A stretch of DNA of 64,000 bases from Meandrina meandrites (taxonomy: Eukaryota; Cnidaria; Anthozoa; Scleractinia; Meandrinidae). Positions within the stretch are counted from its first letter, which is position 1. Each line of letters begins with the position of its first letter. This document shows, in pieces, positions 47,701-57,347 of this stretch. The notes beneath the pieces were generated by a model. The model searched no databases. It saw only the letters and a list, made by a program, of their open reading frames with translations, and was not told the origin of the DNA. The DNA is taken from assembly GCA_963693305.1 (NCBI GenBank), contig OY855916.1:4704001-4768000 (forward strand), written 5' to 3'. The position numbers were made by a program, and so were the translations under genes.

Positions 47701-50700
47701 GGATTAGCGAAACTCTGGAGGCCCTAAAGGGGGAGCGATATTTCTGTACTCTGGACTTGCAGAGTGGCTATCTGAGGGTGAAGATGAAAGACGGTCCGTA
47801 TTGGAAAACATTGTTCAAGTTCTTCTTATATGAGCTTATGGACTTCATCTTCGCCGGGCTCGGTCTAGCCTGCGAATACAGCCGCCTCTCCTCGCACGTA
47901 GTAGCAGGAGCGAGTGAGAGGCGGCTGTATTCGCAGGCTAGGCTCGGTCATGAACTTACAAAAAAAAATTCGATCAATATTTCCTCAATATGGATCTCAC
48001 AATAGTTCAATAACATATGTAAACTTATTTTCAGTGTTTCCTTTTTGTTTGTTTCTCTTCATTCTCCTGAAAAGTTACCTTTTGGTTATGCCTTCAAGGT
48101 AACACGCAGTCTTTTCGTTGCCATGATCCCTGGCAACAACCTCTGGCAATGGTGAACGTTCCTTATAAGCGTCAAAGACAACTCTCCCAGAGGAAGTGTT
48201 GAAGATAATTTCAATAAACCGCTGAGCACCCACTTTGGCTGCTGTATAAACCAAGAAGCTTAAAAGCTGGACTGGTTCTGCAAATCCTAAGGGTTAGCAA
48301 AAAGTAGTAATAGTTATAATACTAATCATGATTGGAAACAGAATTTTTGAATTCATTAAAAAGTTGCAATAATTTTGCAGAGCATTACAAGACCTTTGAG
48401 GAGATTCTTTCTTTCGATTTCACATGTTTCATTCCACTCACGCTGAACACCATCTAGTGATGTTTTTACTGCAAATTAAAACAATTCCATTAGTACTTGT
48501 TGGATATAAAGTGATTATAGCCAACTTTATCACCTCATGGAATGGTCTATAATGACAATTCATGAACGTGTAAAAGAACTGCTGAGAAACTGATTACGAC
48601 TTGTAGGTCAAATTCAACTTACCAGGATTTTGTGTCTCCTCACTGCTTTCACCTAAGCCGCAATAAATCTCCAGGAGCTTTTCAAAAGTCCTCGTGAGGT
48701 CTGGGCTGAGTACTATTTTCTTTAGAACATCTTCCATTCCGTAGTACCTTATGTGGGTCTGTCCCAGACGTATTCCATGTTGCGACTCAAGTATTACAGT
48801 AACCAAACCAGGTACCAGTGAAGCTACAGCAAAAGTTGAATTGAATCAATGCAAAATCCTCCTAAAGTAATGTTAGTTTGGGTATCATTTCATGTAACCG
48901 ATATAGCTTGTGGCAGCAAAGTAGAAAGTATCTTTATTATTACATTGGCCCTTGCCTAGCTATCCTTCTGTGTGAGACGGCTGTGAATTATGAAGTCCCA
49001 AGAATTACAATGTACAAATATAGTTGGGTATTTGTCTGAGTTAAGATGCCACAAGAAAACAAACGTCCCATTTACAAAAGTAACTTCTTACCCCAGCTAT
49101 GATGGCTGAGGATTTGTTGCGGATAACTGCAGGGTTTTAACTTCAACTTTATTATTATTCATTACTTTAACCACTGTGGAACCCCCAGGGAGCAGAGAAA
49201 GCTTAAGCCAGCAATTACATATATAATTAAATGTTCACAAACCTGGGATTTTACCAAGTAGAGAACCATCGCTCAATCTTTCCAGTTGAATTGTGCCTAA
49301 ATTTTCAAAAGTAGCACGTCCCGAGGTAACTTCTGGATAAAGCTTTGGTTTGAATATGAACTGACAAAAAGCTCCACCCTGCAGGTAATGAGGGAAGCAA
49401 ATAAAGTCATAAAAGGTAAACATAATTTTATTTGCCTTTACAAGTGTCATTAAATAAAAGTGAATGTTTATGCAACGTGAGACACTGCACGCAGAAAATG
49501 AAAAACAGGAATTCAATTATGTACCACCTCCAATTTACATGTACTCAATAAAGAATTTATCCATATAGCTATACGTTATGAACAAAAATGCACTTTTTAT
49601 CTATTTGACTTGCAGCCAGATTAAAATGAGGAAGGGGTACCATCCACCCTCATATAAATACGAAAGTGAAACACTTTAATTACCTCTAAAGGACTCTCTT
49701 TTGGATCGATGCTTACTTCAAACTGATCTGGTAACCTCCATATCAAAGTGGACAACTCCTCTAAATTTAAACAAGAGAGCAATGATAAGATAAAAGACAG
49801 GTTAAGATTAAGCCCAGATGCTAACTGTTCAAAGGTATTTAAATTAATTAAGTCCCACTACAAATCAGTTATTGAATTACAGCAGTTCGCTAAATTAAGA
49901 AACCTGCATCACCATCAACACTGCCACCGCAACCGCCACCCCATCTTTCCCCGCCACCACCATTACAATCTTCAACATCATCATCGTCATAATCAACCTT
50001 TGTTATAATCATAACCACCATCATCATCATCAGTACTGCCTTTGTAGTCTATCACCATACTAACCGTCACCATCCCCATCATCATTGCCATGCACGATAC
50101 CATCAATACCACCAGAAATCGCTGTTTGCTAAAGTCATATTATTGTTGGAGGAACTTCTGTTTAAAAAACAACTTTCTGTCATTCCTGTAGGGAATTTTG
50201 AAAAGGATGGTTTTAAACATTTGAATGGGACTTTTAGTCTCCACATTTCAGGTGCATTTATGAAGACAGTAATTTATCAAAATACCTGTTCACAGCTAAT
50301 AGGCACCATCTTGTATTTCATGAGCAAAGGTTCTCAAGAAATAGGTTTTGAGTTAAAGTGCCCATAACATTAATTTTTTTCTTTTCTCAGCTGATTCTTC
50401 ATAACACCCGATTAACTTTGTCAAAAAAAAAATCTGATTTGCATAAAACACAATTTATTTATAATTTTTTAAAGATGTTCAAATTTGTGCCATTTTGGTC
50501 CACCATTCCCACCAGTCTTCCTCAGTTTGAAGTGAGTCATGACTCCACTTCTACCCATTTTTTCAAGATTTTATCTTATTTTTCCATACTCTTTCCAGGT
50601 CTGGAAAATTAGTTTGCAAATTTCCAGACTTTTTCAAGTATTCAAGACTCTGCATGAACCCTGTCTAACACAATCCTGCATGTGAAGAGACACTGAGATT

Positions 50701-53700
50701 TTCCCGCTTTCAAAGAAATGGTCAAGCTTCTTATGTCAATGGGCAGATTAAATTCATCAGCTTTGTCATATGGACTTCAAGATCAAATTACAACCAAAAT
50801 GTGTTGTTACAAAAAGTTGTTCTTCATCCACCTCGAAAGTAATTAAAAAAACATATTCATTGTATGTTTACTTTACTTGCAAACTAGAGTTCACTAACTA
50901 GTTCACAAGTAGAATAAAATATTCGCCTCCGATCTGTATGGCCGTTTACAGTGGCTTGCCTATCGGCTGGCCATTATTGTAAATGCCCATACAGATCTCC
51001 CTCTTATAATTTTATTTTATCTTCTACTTATTATATTTTTAATGCCACTTTACAAGAACAAAAAAACAAAACAATACAAAAAAGGAAAAAAACTACGGTT
51101 ACAGAACGGCTAAAAGACAGATTGAATACTTAATTACAACATGTGAACTACTAATAATAGCATAATAATTATACTTACATCAATAATATTATTGATGTAA
51201 GTATATTAATTTTATACTATAATAAGTAGTACACACGTTGTAATGTTACAGAACTCAAGTCTACATATAAAAAAATCACCTATTTACAAGTGAATGTTCC
51301 CCTAATTAAACATTAAATTTTCATTCTTACAATTCTACCATCGATCCATTTATCCATTAATGCGGGTTGCGTGCTTCTTTATTTTTACATTGTGTGCACA
51401 TACTGTATCATCTTCAATTTGTAGTTTACTACGCATGAGTCCTTTTTTCCCCACCACACCCTTCACCTCATTCAGTAAAGCTCCACACCTGCCACTTCTA
51501 CATACATGTAGCAGGCTGGGTGGAGGAAACATGATGGGGCATGCACCTCACTCGTTGGCTCATCCATTACCTTGCAGTGTGTGTCACTGCCACCCTTACT
51601 GCATTGCTCATTGTTAGGGTGTGTCGCTGCCACCCTTATTCCATTACTCATTATTACTAGCTAGGGTGTGTTGCTGCCACCCATATTGCATGTAATTTAC
51701 AGGATGTGTTGCCGCCACTCTCATTCTACCCCAGGGTGCACCCAACAACCGTTAGTCCCATTTACTGCCAAAGATTGTGTACTTTGCAGGGTTGGAAACT
51801 AAAATTTCTGAGCACTCGACATTTAGGCGAGTGACCTTCACGCTGCACTCGCCCAGATAAGTTTTTCACTCGCCCAGTCTCATAGCTCCACACAAACACA
51901 GAAAACATTAAGCGCCCCCTCCCCACATCCTCAGCCCACGAACATGAAATATCCAACTTTAATTTTTAATCACGTTTGACACTGTTCCTTAGTTTAAGCT
52001 AGTTTAAGGAAGTTTACAAGGTTTCCGTTGAGTTTCACAGTTCATTTTCAAGGTCTCTTCATCATTTAACAATTACCAAGCGAAGCTATTTTTGTATGTT
52101 TGCGACCCATTAGCTGTCGAAAGTTTAGATAGTTTTAAAGTGGAAAGTAGAAAATTACAGCGCTTATTTTGAATAATATATATATTCTGGAGTTGGAAAT
52201 CGTACTCGTCAAACTGGGTGAGTGATCAGTGATTTGTACTCGCCCGACAGTTTTGACACTCGCCTGGGCGAGTGGGCGAGCGCTAATGTCCAACCCTGCT
52301 TTGTCTTGATTTTTATATTAAGTGACTACGTTGTTAAATATGAGTCAAACCATTTAATTTTAAAAGTATAAACGAAAAGCCCAAGAAGGTGTTCAGTACA
52401 GGGGGCCACTGCAAGAAATTCCAAGCATGTTGTAGCAGGCAGTCGCCACATATAATCAGATTACTTGGTACACGCTATGAAGAACTGGACAAACACGCAG
52501 CCCAGAAAAAGCTTGAATATTTTAGGTAGAGGCATAGATAAAATCAAAAATATCAATCACGACATGCGACAAGCTAACGTTCGAAACAAGTCAACACATG
52601 GTGGTCACGCTTGTGTGAATGTGCTGTTTGGCTAAAGTTGTTCATCATGAGCGGCTGAACTGATAGCCGGCTGCCTAGCCCCAAATGGTGACGTTTTTTC
52701 TGAGTTGTTTCATTAACCTGCGAATACAGCCACCTCTCATCGCTCCTGGCCAGTTTCAGATAGCTCGAATGGCTGACAACTGTTTTTAACCGATATATCT
52801 CAAAACTTTTGAACAGCTAACAATTTTTGTCAGTGGATAGCTTGAGCCGTTCAAACAGCGTCCCGTCCTGTTGGAACAGCTTGCAAACGGCTATGTGTTA
52901 AAAAAGGCTACCCGTAAGGAACGTTGTTGCGTGAGAGGTCACTATAACTAAACGGGACGCAATGCATGCAGAAGTGATGACGTTTCACAAGGGGTCTTTA
53001 ATAATTTTCAGGACATTAATTTTGTCAAAAAATTAAGGTTAGTAAGAGTAGCTGACAACTTCTGTGCTGAGTGAAAGTTCAACAAAAGTTGCGTTATCTT
53101 GGCATGACATCCGATATACGAAATACGATGCAAGGTCAAATGCTGTCTTGAAATTGCTTACACCTTTTGTTTTAAAAGAATGGAAAGATTTCTGTTTACT
53201 TAATCTTATAGACCGCATCAAATATAATTTGCCTCTTTCGTTTATACTTAATATTAGTCTTTTCTAACTGCCCATGAATATTTTGCTTTGAGTTCTACGC
53301 AACGATTTCTTGTTGAGTTGACTTGATTTCTTTTCCCAGTCCTATTGGTTGATTGCAACAGACAACAGATCCCGTCCACTCGCATGACGACATTAAGCGA
53401 TGACATGACATCATCGCTTAAAAAGAACGCCTGATCATCAGCAACACTTTCTGCTCTCCCATAGGCTTAGTATTGAAAAATACATTCTAAGCCGCCCCTC
53501 CCTCTAACAATTTAATTGTCATCTCCCAGATTCTGGGAGACACATGACCAGCCTGGGGGGCAGGAGAGAGAGAGAGATAATTTTCGTACGGGCTCAGTTA
53601 CTTAACAATGTCAACTAAGATGCATATAGAAATACTGTGCTTTGAAGTCATCAAATGAATGAAACCTTGGAACAAATTGACATTACAAGATGAAATTAAA

Positions 53701-56700
53701 ATTTCATCTATAAAAGAAAGGTCTTCAAATTGAAGTCAAACATCCTTGCCATATATGGTGATAATTTTAATATATGATTATGTTAATTAGGTGGGGAGAT
53801 CAATAAATAAATTGTTTGTTAATTATGTAAATACATTTTAACCTACAGACTTAATTTCACAGGGGAATATGGGAAGTTAAGAGGAGGCTATTTTTGGAGA
53901 TTTCAAAGACCAATGAAGAGCAATGGAAAGGCAGAAATTAAGCCTAAAATTTGGGTGGATGGTGTGACGGGTCTTTAGTATACAGTTGAATCCCGATAAC
54001 TCGAACCCTTGATAACTCGAACCTCCCACTAACTCGAACCTTTTTCGATTTCCCTCCAGGTAATTTTCTTACTAATTTTACCCTCGATAACTCGAACCCC
54101 CGATAACTCAAACCGTTTTCGATTTCCCTTCAAGGGTCGAGTTATCGGGATTCAACTGTAATTTCCATGGGGTAGTTAAATATGTTGCCATGCCAACCTT
54201 CTGAAAATTCGCCTCCAATTCCACTGCTTGTGGCATTGTCTGCGGAGGAGCTACTTTCCTCTGAATTGTCAGACATCTATCATTTAGAAAACAAACCCTT
54301 ACAAAATTAGAACATAACACTTATAGGTAACCCTTTTAATATCAGACACTGTAGAAAAAACCTGACTTATATACTTTAAACTGATAAGGTTTAATTTGGT
54401 GCCATTCACATTATACTTTATGTAGCAACCAATTTCTATCAGCAGAGTGATCAAGTTATTTCTTTGGATTAGAAAGCTTCTTTAGCTATAAACTTTGTCT
54501 GTAACTGCTTGCTGTGTCAATAAAATAAATTAATGAATTGTTACAAAAGTCACACTTAAAAATCAGTGTTCTCTCTTTGCTTTCTGTTAGAAAAAAAATG
54601 TCCAACTCCATGAGTAGAATGAAGAATCTTTGGCTGGATTTTGCAGGTATGCTTGGTCTTAGTAAAGACCTTCTGTTCAAAATGTGGTAAAATGATTTGA
54701 TTTTTTTTTTTAAAGTAGCTGACAACGATTAATTTACAGCACTTATACATTGATTAGTTGGTCTGCACTTCCCCCTTTATCACTGGTTTATGCTATAATA
54801 ATGACATTTAATATTTACAAATGACCATACATTGGGGCTTAGGGGCCACATAAAATTTTCACAAATTTAGGGTTGCTCTGAAACCGCTGCAACAAGTTAT
54901 ATCTTATTGCTAAAAGCTAAATAGGGTGCTGGTAATAGGGTTTTCTCTTGTTATTGTAACCTGTTATGCCAAAAAATACCACATTTTACTTAGCAATGAC
55001 TCGGCATTTGGTTAATACCATTATTGAAGCATCAACTGATAAAAAGTAGAAGTACTGACTCATCAAAGTTAAAGTACTGGAAAGTCCTGGAAACCATTAC
55101 CAGCCACCTTAAATCTCAAGACAGGATTCATGGAGCTACCTGTCTTTGATCTTGATACATGTATATGTTGTTGTTTCCACTCTCCACTGTTACATTTTGA
55201 TCTCCTGGAGTCACTGCAATAGGCAAATGATTCCGCTCTATTAATAAGTCCAGCCATTTGACTCCAAAGGATAAAGTATCATTGATTTTAATTTTAAGGA
55301 AGTCGACTGATAACTTGTTTTGCTGTCTTGATCATAACAACATTAAAAAAAATTAAGTTTGAAGTTTAGTTTTATTTAAAAGTTGAATTTGCTTTTATTA
55401 AAACATGTCTAACAGTGGTTCATTTCTGCAAATAAATATAAAGGGAATATCTTTTTAAATTGATTGTGATTTACCTTGTTCATCATCATCAATTTCCATT
55501 TGAAAATCATCCAAAAGTGACATCTGAAAGCGTCAGAAGGTAACAATGTTACATGTTGACAAAATATCATTGGAAGTCAACTTAGTAGGGGTGCAACAGG
55601 TAATGTAATGAAGGGTCTCCTGATACTTGACTCAAGATGTACAAAACTGATTCAATAACTGATTGCTTGGTATTATTTCTTTAACGCTGGCAATGCAATT
55701 GAACCAATTAACTGGAATTTCTAGGTTTTATCAATTACAGAATTGTATTTTAATAAACATCTTACCTGATTTACATTAGTCGCAATGCAGCTCGTGGCAT
55801 TATCATCACCTAAAAGCATTAACATAAACTCAGCTGTGTTCTTTTGCTAATCAACAAATCTCAACCTGACTGGTTCTCCTGTTATTTTTCTATTAATTTT
55901 GCTAATGTGAATTAATTTCCTATTAATTCACAAAGTGTGACCCATATTTATTTAAAGCTTAAAGCCCTACAGCTCTAGAGTAAACGAGTGTTCATGCAAG
56001 GACTGCTAGAATAATGAACTTGGATAGCAGTCAGCTGCTTTTAAAGGCAAGACAATGTCTGTAAACACTACCAATAGGTGAGCTTGTACTATGAACTACT
56101 TAGACATTGCGTGTTGAACTACCAGCCATGAATGAGAGCTTTAATACTTTAACCAATCCCAGAAGTGCTTACATTGCTTCTATGGTTGTACGTGCTACAT
56201 AAGATAAAATTCCAGACATGAAAGACGTCTGTTCCGAGTCCTATGACTAGAAAGCATTCACTATTCATTATTACAGGAAAACAACATTGCACGCAAGCAC
56301 CCCTGCGGCGTCACGCTCCATTAACTGCATTTTACTTATGTTTGTAAATGCTTGCTTAATTTTGCTAATGAAACACGATCACCCACACTGGACTTTAAAG
56401 GGACAATTTTTCTTGACTTTTGGATTAAAATTACACAAAATTGTAGCTTTTGGACTGCAATCCTTTAAAGTGTCTACTAAAATAATTAGACTACCCCTCC
56501 TTGTTTTCTATGAGACATCAACTTGCCTGTGCCTCGTTGACTATTCGCTCATAAGAAACTTGGGCTTGTAGCTAGCCTAATAATTCTTGTTAAATAGAAT
56601 TAATTCGTCACAAACTGATAATCATGCAAAAGTTTAGAATGTAACAATTGCTTTGAAAACACTATTTTGTATAGTTACCTTGGGGATTGTTAGTAGAAGT

Positions 56701-56724
56701 CAGCTCTGTTTCTGAATTTGGCGA
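43845..56724 (-). CDS. Gene B: acidic module, IPT/TIG, ankyrin-like, apolipoprotein-L fusion (13 exons visible)
   Basis: Exons, 5' to 3': 56679-56724, 55766-55809, 55475-55523, 55140-55213, 54198-54276, 49684-49760, 49243-49378, 48623-48823, 48079-48286, 47028-47122, 46566-46721, 45589-45626, 43845-44765. Every junction has AG/GT borders and compatible phase. The total is 2,124 nt, which is 708 codons with the stop. The first six exons give a 123-residue Asn/Ser/Asp-rich module. Next come an IPT/TIG-like domain (PKESPLE-GGAFC, GRATFENLG, DGSLLGKIPG, VTVILESQHG, HIRYY), an ankyrin-like segment, a helical exon, an acidic Ser-rich exon, a 13-residue bridge and the ApoL domain. IPT/TIG followed by ankyrin is known from CAMTA proteins; joining to ApoL is, as far as I know, unusual. 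The start codon is not identified and probably lies beyond 64000, since unit 2 carries further copies of the upstream exons. The weakest sites are the donor at 54197 (gttggc) and the tiny bridge exon. Confidence 0.7.
45080..45492. mobile_element. ~410-bp foldback MITE in the intron before the ApoL exon
   Basis: Outer arms contain catgttctaaacgagcaggg and its inverse, inner arms ggtttaaacccaaaggcatg and its inverse. Near-perfect over roughly 190 bp per arm. Confidence 0.9.
45589..45626 (-). CDS. Gene B bridge exon (EVKDICPSLGSEE)
   Basis: 38 nt, acceptor tttattgcag, donor gtaatc. Phase 1 in and phase 0 out, exactly what is needed to join 46566-46721 to the ApoL exon. It is very short, so identity rests on splice signals and phase. 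Confidence 0.5.
45627..46066. other. Gene B intron sequence
   Basis: No supported feature. A plus-strand 65-codon frame near 45894 lacks motifs. Confidence 0.4.
46067..46376. mobile_element. ~310-bp foldback element with G/C-run ends
   Basis: gggggggggactcccatgtg and the inverted catatgggagtcccccctcc are its ends; inner ggacggggatgctcgtcg against cgacgagcatccctgtcc. A partial relative is near 37490-37610. Confidence 0.85.
46566..46721 (-). CDS. Gene B acidic Ser-rich exon
   Basis: 156 nt, acceptor taccag, donor gtagta. GYLGDVDTSSSGSTEPHSSD is conserved with gene A exon 9. Disordered linker in appearance. Confidence 0.7.
47028..47122 (-). CDS. Gene B helical exon
   Basis: 95 nt, acceptor gaacag, donor gtaagt. 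TIDWSELVKAAEAAQKRL matches gene A exon 8. Confidence 0.75.
47509..47960 (+). mobile_element. Ty3/Gypsy-type reverse transcriptase fragment
   Basis: Plus-strand frame from about 47610: HKKTGGLRVCVDFQKLNART, YPLPRI, RYFCTLDLQSGYLRVKMKD, the N-terminal fingers and motif A of Gypsy-class reverse transcriptase. Catalytic YxDD and LTRs are absent. A direct repeat (ggtccgtattggaaaa to ctcggtcatgaacttac) brackets it at 47509-47600 and 47793-47960, so the fragment has been internally duplicated. It lies in the gene B intron between 47122 and 48079, opposite in strand. Confidence 0.8.
47865..47940. mobile_element. 76-bp foldback element with 8-bp TSD
   Basis: ctagcctgcgaatacagccg and its inverse end the element. 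ggctcggt at 47857-47864 and 47941-47948 is an 8-bp target-site duplication, the length made by hAT transposases. Half-copies occur at 52716-52745 and 59452-59485. Confidence 0.85.
48079..48286 (-). CDS. Gene B ankyrin-like exon
   Basis: 208 nt. LVYTAAKVGAQRFIEIIF and LPEVVARDHGNEKTACYL have the spacing of an ankyrin pair. Acceptor cccttag, donor gtaact, phase 2 out. Confidence 0.75.
48623..48823 (-). CDS. Gene B IPT/TIG C-terminal exon
   Basis: 201 nt. VPGLVTVILESQHG..GQTHIRYY, then the helix MEDVLKKIVLSPDL. It is nine codons shorter than the gene A exon, all in the linker. Confidence 0.75.
49243..49378 (-). CDS. Gene B IPT/TIG core exon
   Basis: 136 nt, acceptor cctgcag, donor gtttgt. GGAFCQFIFKP, GRATFENLGTIQL, DGSLLGKIPG. 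Confidence 0.75.
49684..56724 (-). CDS. Gene B acidic module, unit 1 copy (six exons, 369 nt)
   Basis: Exon lengths 46, 44, 49, 74, 79 and 77 nt. Together they make exactly 123 codons, entering and leaving in phase 0. Sequence landmarks: SPNSETELTSTNNPQ, DDNATSCIATNVNQ, MSLLDDFQMEIDDDEQ, TPGDQNVTVESGNNN, MSDNSEESSSSADNATSSG and EELSTLIWRLPDQFEV. It is rich in Asp, Asn and Ser and probably disordered; an activation-domain-like or spacer role is possible. The last exon also supplies the first strand of the IPT/TIG region. Confidence 0.6.
49905..50100. repeat. CCACCATCATC-rich low-complexity tract
   Basis: Runs of cac/cat triplets. The unit 2 counterpart at 57575-57725 is shorter. Apparent His-rich frames are artefacts. 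Confidence 0.8.
50376..51166. repeat. ~790-bp segment present in unit 1 and absent from unit 2
   Basis: Unit 2 reads cataacattaattatactta without interruption near 57966. Unit 1 has the extra sequence between attaatt and atacttacatc. Whether this is an insertion in unit 1 or a loss in unit 2 is not settled. It includes an end related to the 9916-11384 transposon family (50590-50670). Confidence 0.75.
51540..51730. repeat. ~32-50-bp tandem repeat (gtgtgtcgctgccaccctta), unit 1
   Basis: Four degenerate copies of the block gtgttgctgccaccctta. The same array lies at about 58820-58985 in unit 2. Confidence 0.8.
51787..52298. mobile_element. 512-bp TIR element with empty site in unit 2
   Basis: Ends cagggttggaaa and gtccaaccctg are inverted. 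ctttg at 51782-51786 and 52299-52303 is the duplicated target. Unit 2 has the uninterrupted site (gtgtactttgtcttg near 59031). Superfamily not assigned. Confidence 0.9.
52299..53982. other. Non-coding part of unit 1 (gene B intron)
   Basis: Conserved in units 2 and 3. The frames at 53039-53221 and 53064-53267 and their copies carry stops and lack splice sites. A foldback half-copy (cctgcgaatacagccacctc) lies at 52716, and a palindrome (aagcgatgacatgacatcat..cgctt) near 53395-53420. Confidence 0.6.
53983..54158. mobile_element. 176-bp Tc1/mariner- or pogo-like MITE, empty site in unit 2
   Basis: Inverted ends cagttgaatcccgataactc / gagttatcgggattcaactg with TA on both sides (53981-53982, 54159-54160). 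Unit 2 reads tttagtataatttcc without the element near 60705. Confidence 0.9.
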
Positions 56725-57347
56725 CTAAAGAAAAAATTGAAATTGAAATTGTCTTAATTATCGAGTGTATCAAATTTATGAGTTCAAGTTAGTGTCGCCC
56801 TTATCAACAAATGAAAGCTAACCCACGGCAAGCAAATAGGAGTGGAACTAACCACAAGCAAACCAGAGTAGAACTAACCGCAAGCAAACGAGAGTGGAAC
56901 TAACCGCAAGCTCAAACTCGAACTCATGAAATGGACAGACCCTAATTATTGGCCTAGAATGTTAGCTTCAGAGTAGCCCGTTAATCCGTTGATACGGGGC
57001 TACGAATTTCTGTTCGATTAGAAATCTAGAAGCTGATTTACATGAAAGCTGGTTTAAAGGAATTTCCTCTACGCATTCTGAATTATTATAATTTATGGGA
57101 ATCATTCAAATTAGAATGTTTCAATGCGAATCCAGTTTTGGGGGATAGCGTTACATAGGCCATTATATATACGTCAAGAAATTGGTTTGGACTCGAAATG
57201 TGCGGCAAAAATACTTGAAAGTCAAAAAACCATTTTTGTAAAAAATATCTTTGATTCTGATCACTCCTGCTTTTTTATCTTCTTGACTTGCGGTCAGATT
57301 AAAATTAGACCTCTCATATAAATACGAAAGTGAAACACTTAAATTAC

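Larger units (their letters stand above)
49605..56613. repeat. Segmental duplication unit 1
   Basis: Aligns with unit 2 (57287-62674) in order and orientation across non-coding and exon sequence, about 90-95% identical by eye, with large insertions or deletions listed separately. Confidence 0.9.

Noticed and set aside
51360..51617. 85-codon frame repeated at 58580-58870
   Set aside because: It spans a tandem repeat and non-coding unit sequence; the shared part reflects duplication.
53039..53267. Conserved small frames present in units 1 and 2
   Set aside because: Conservation comes from the segmental duplication. The frames occur on both strands and lack splice sites, and unit 3 has a frameshift (a missing T in ttttgttt).
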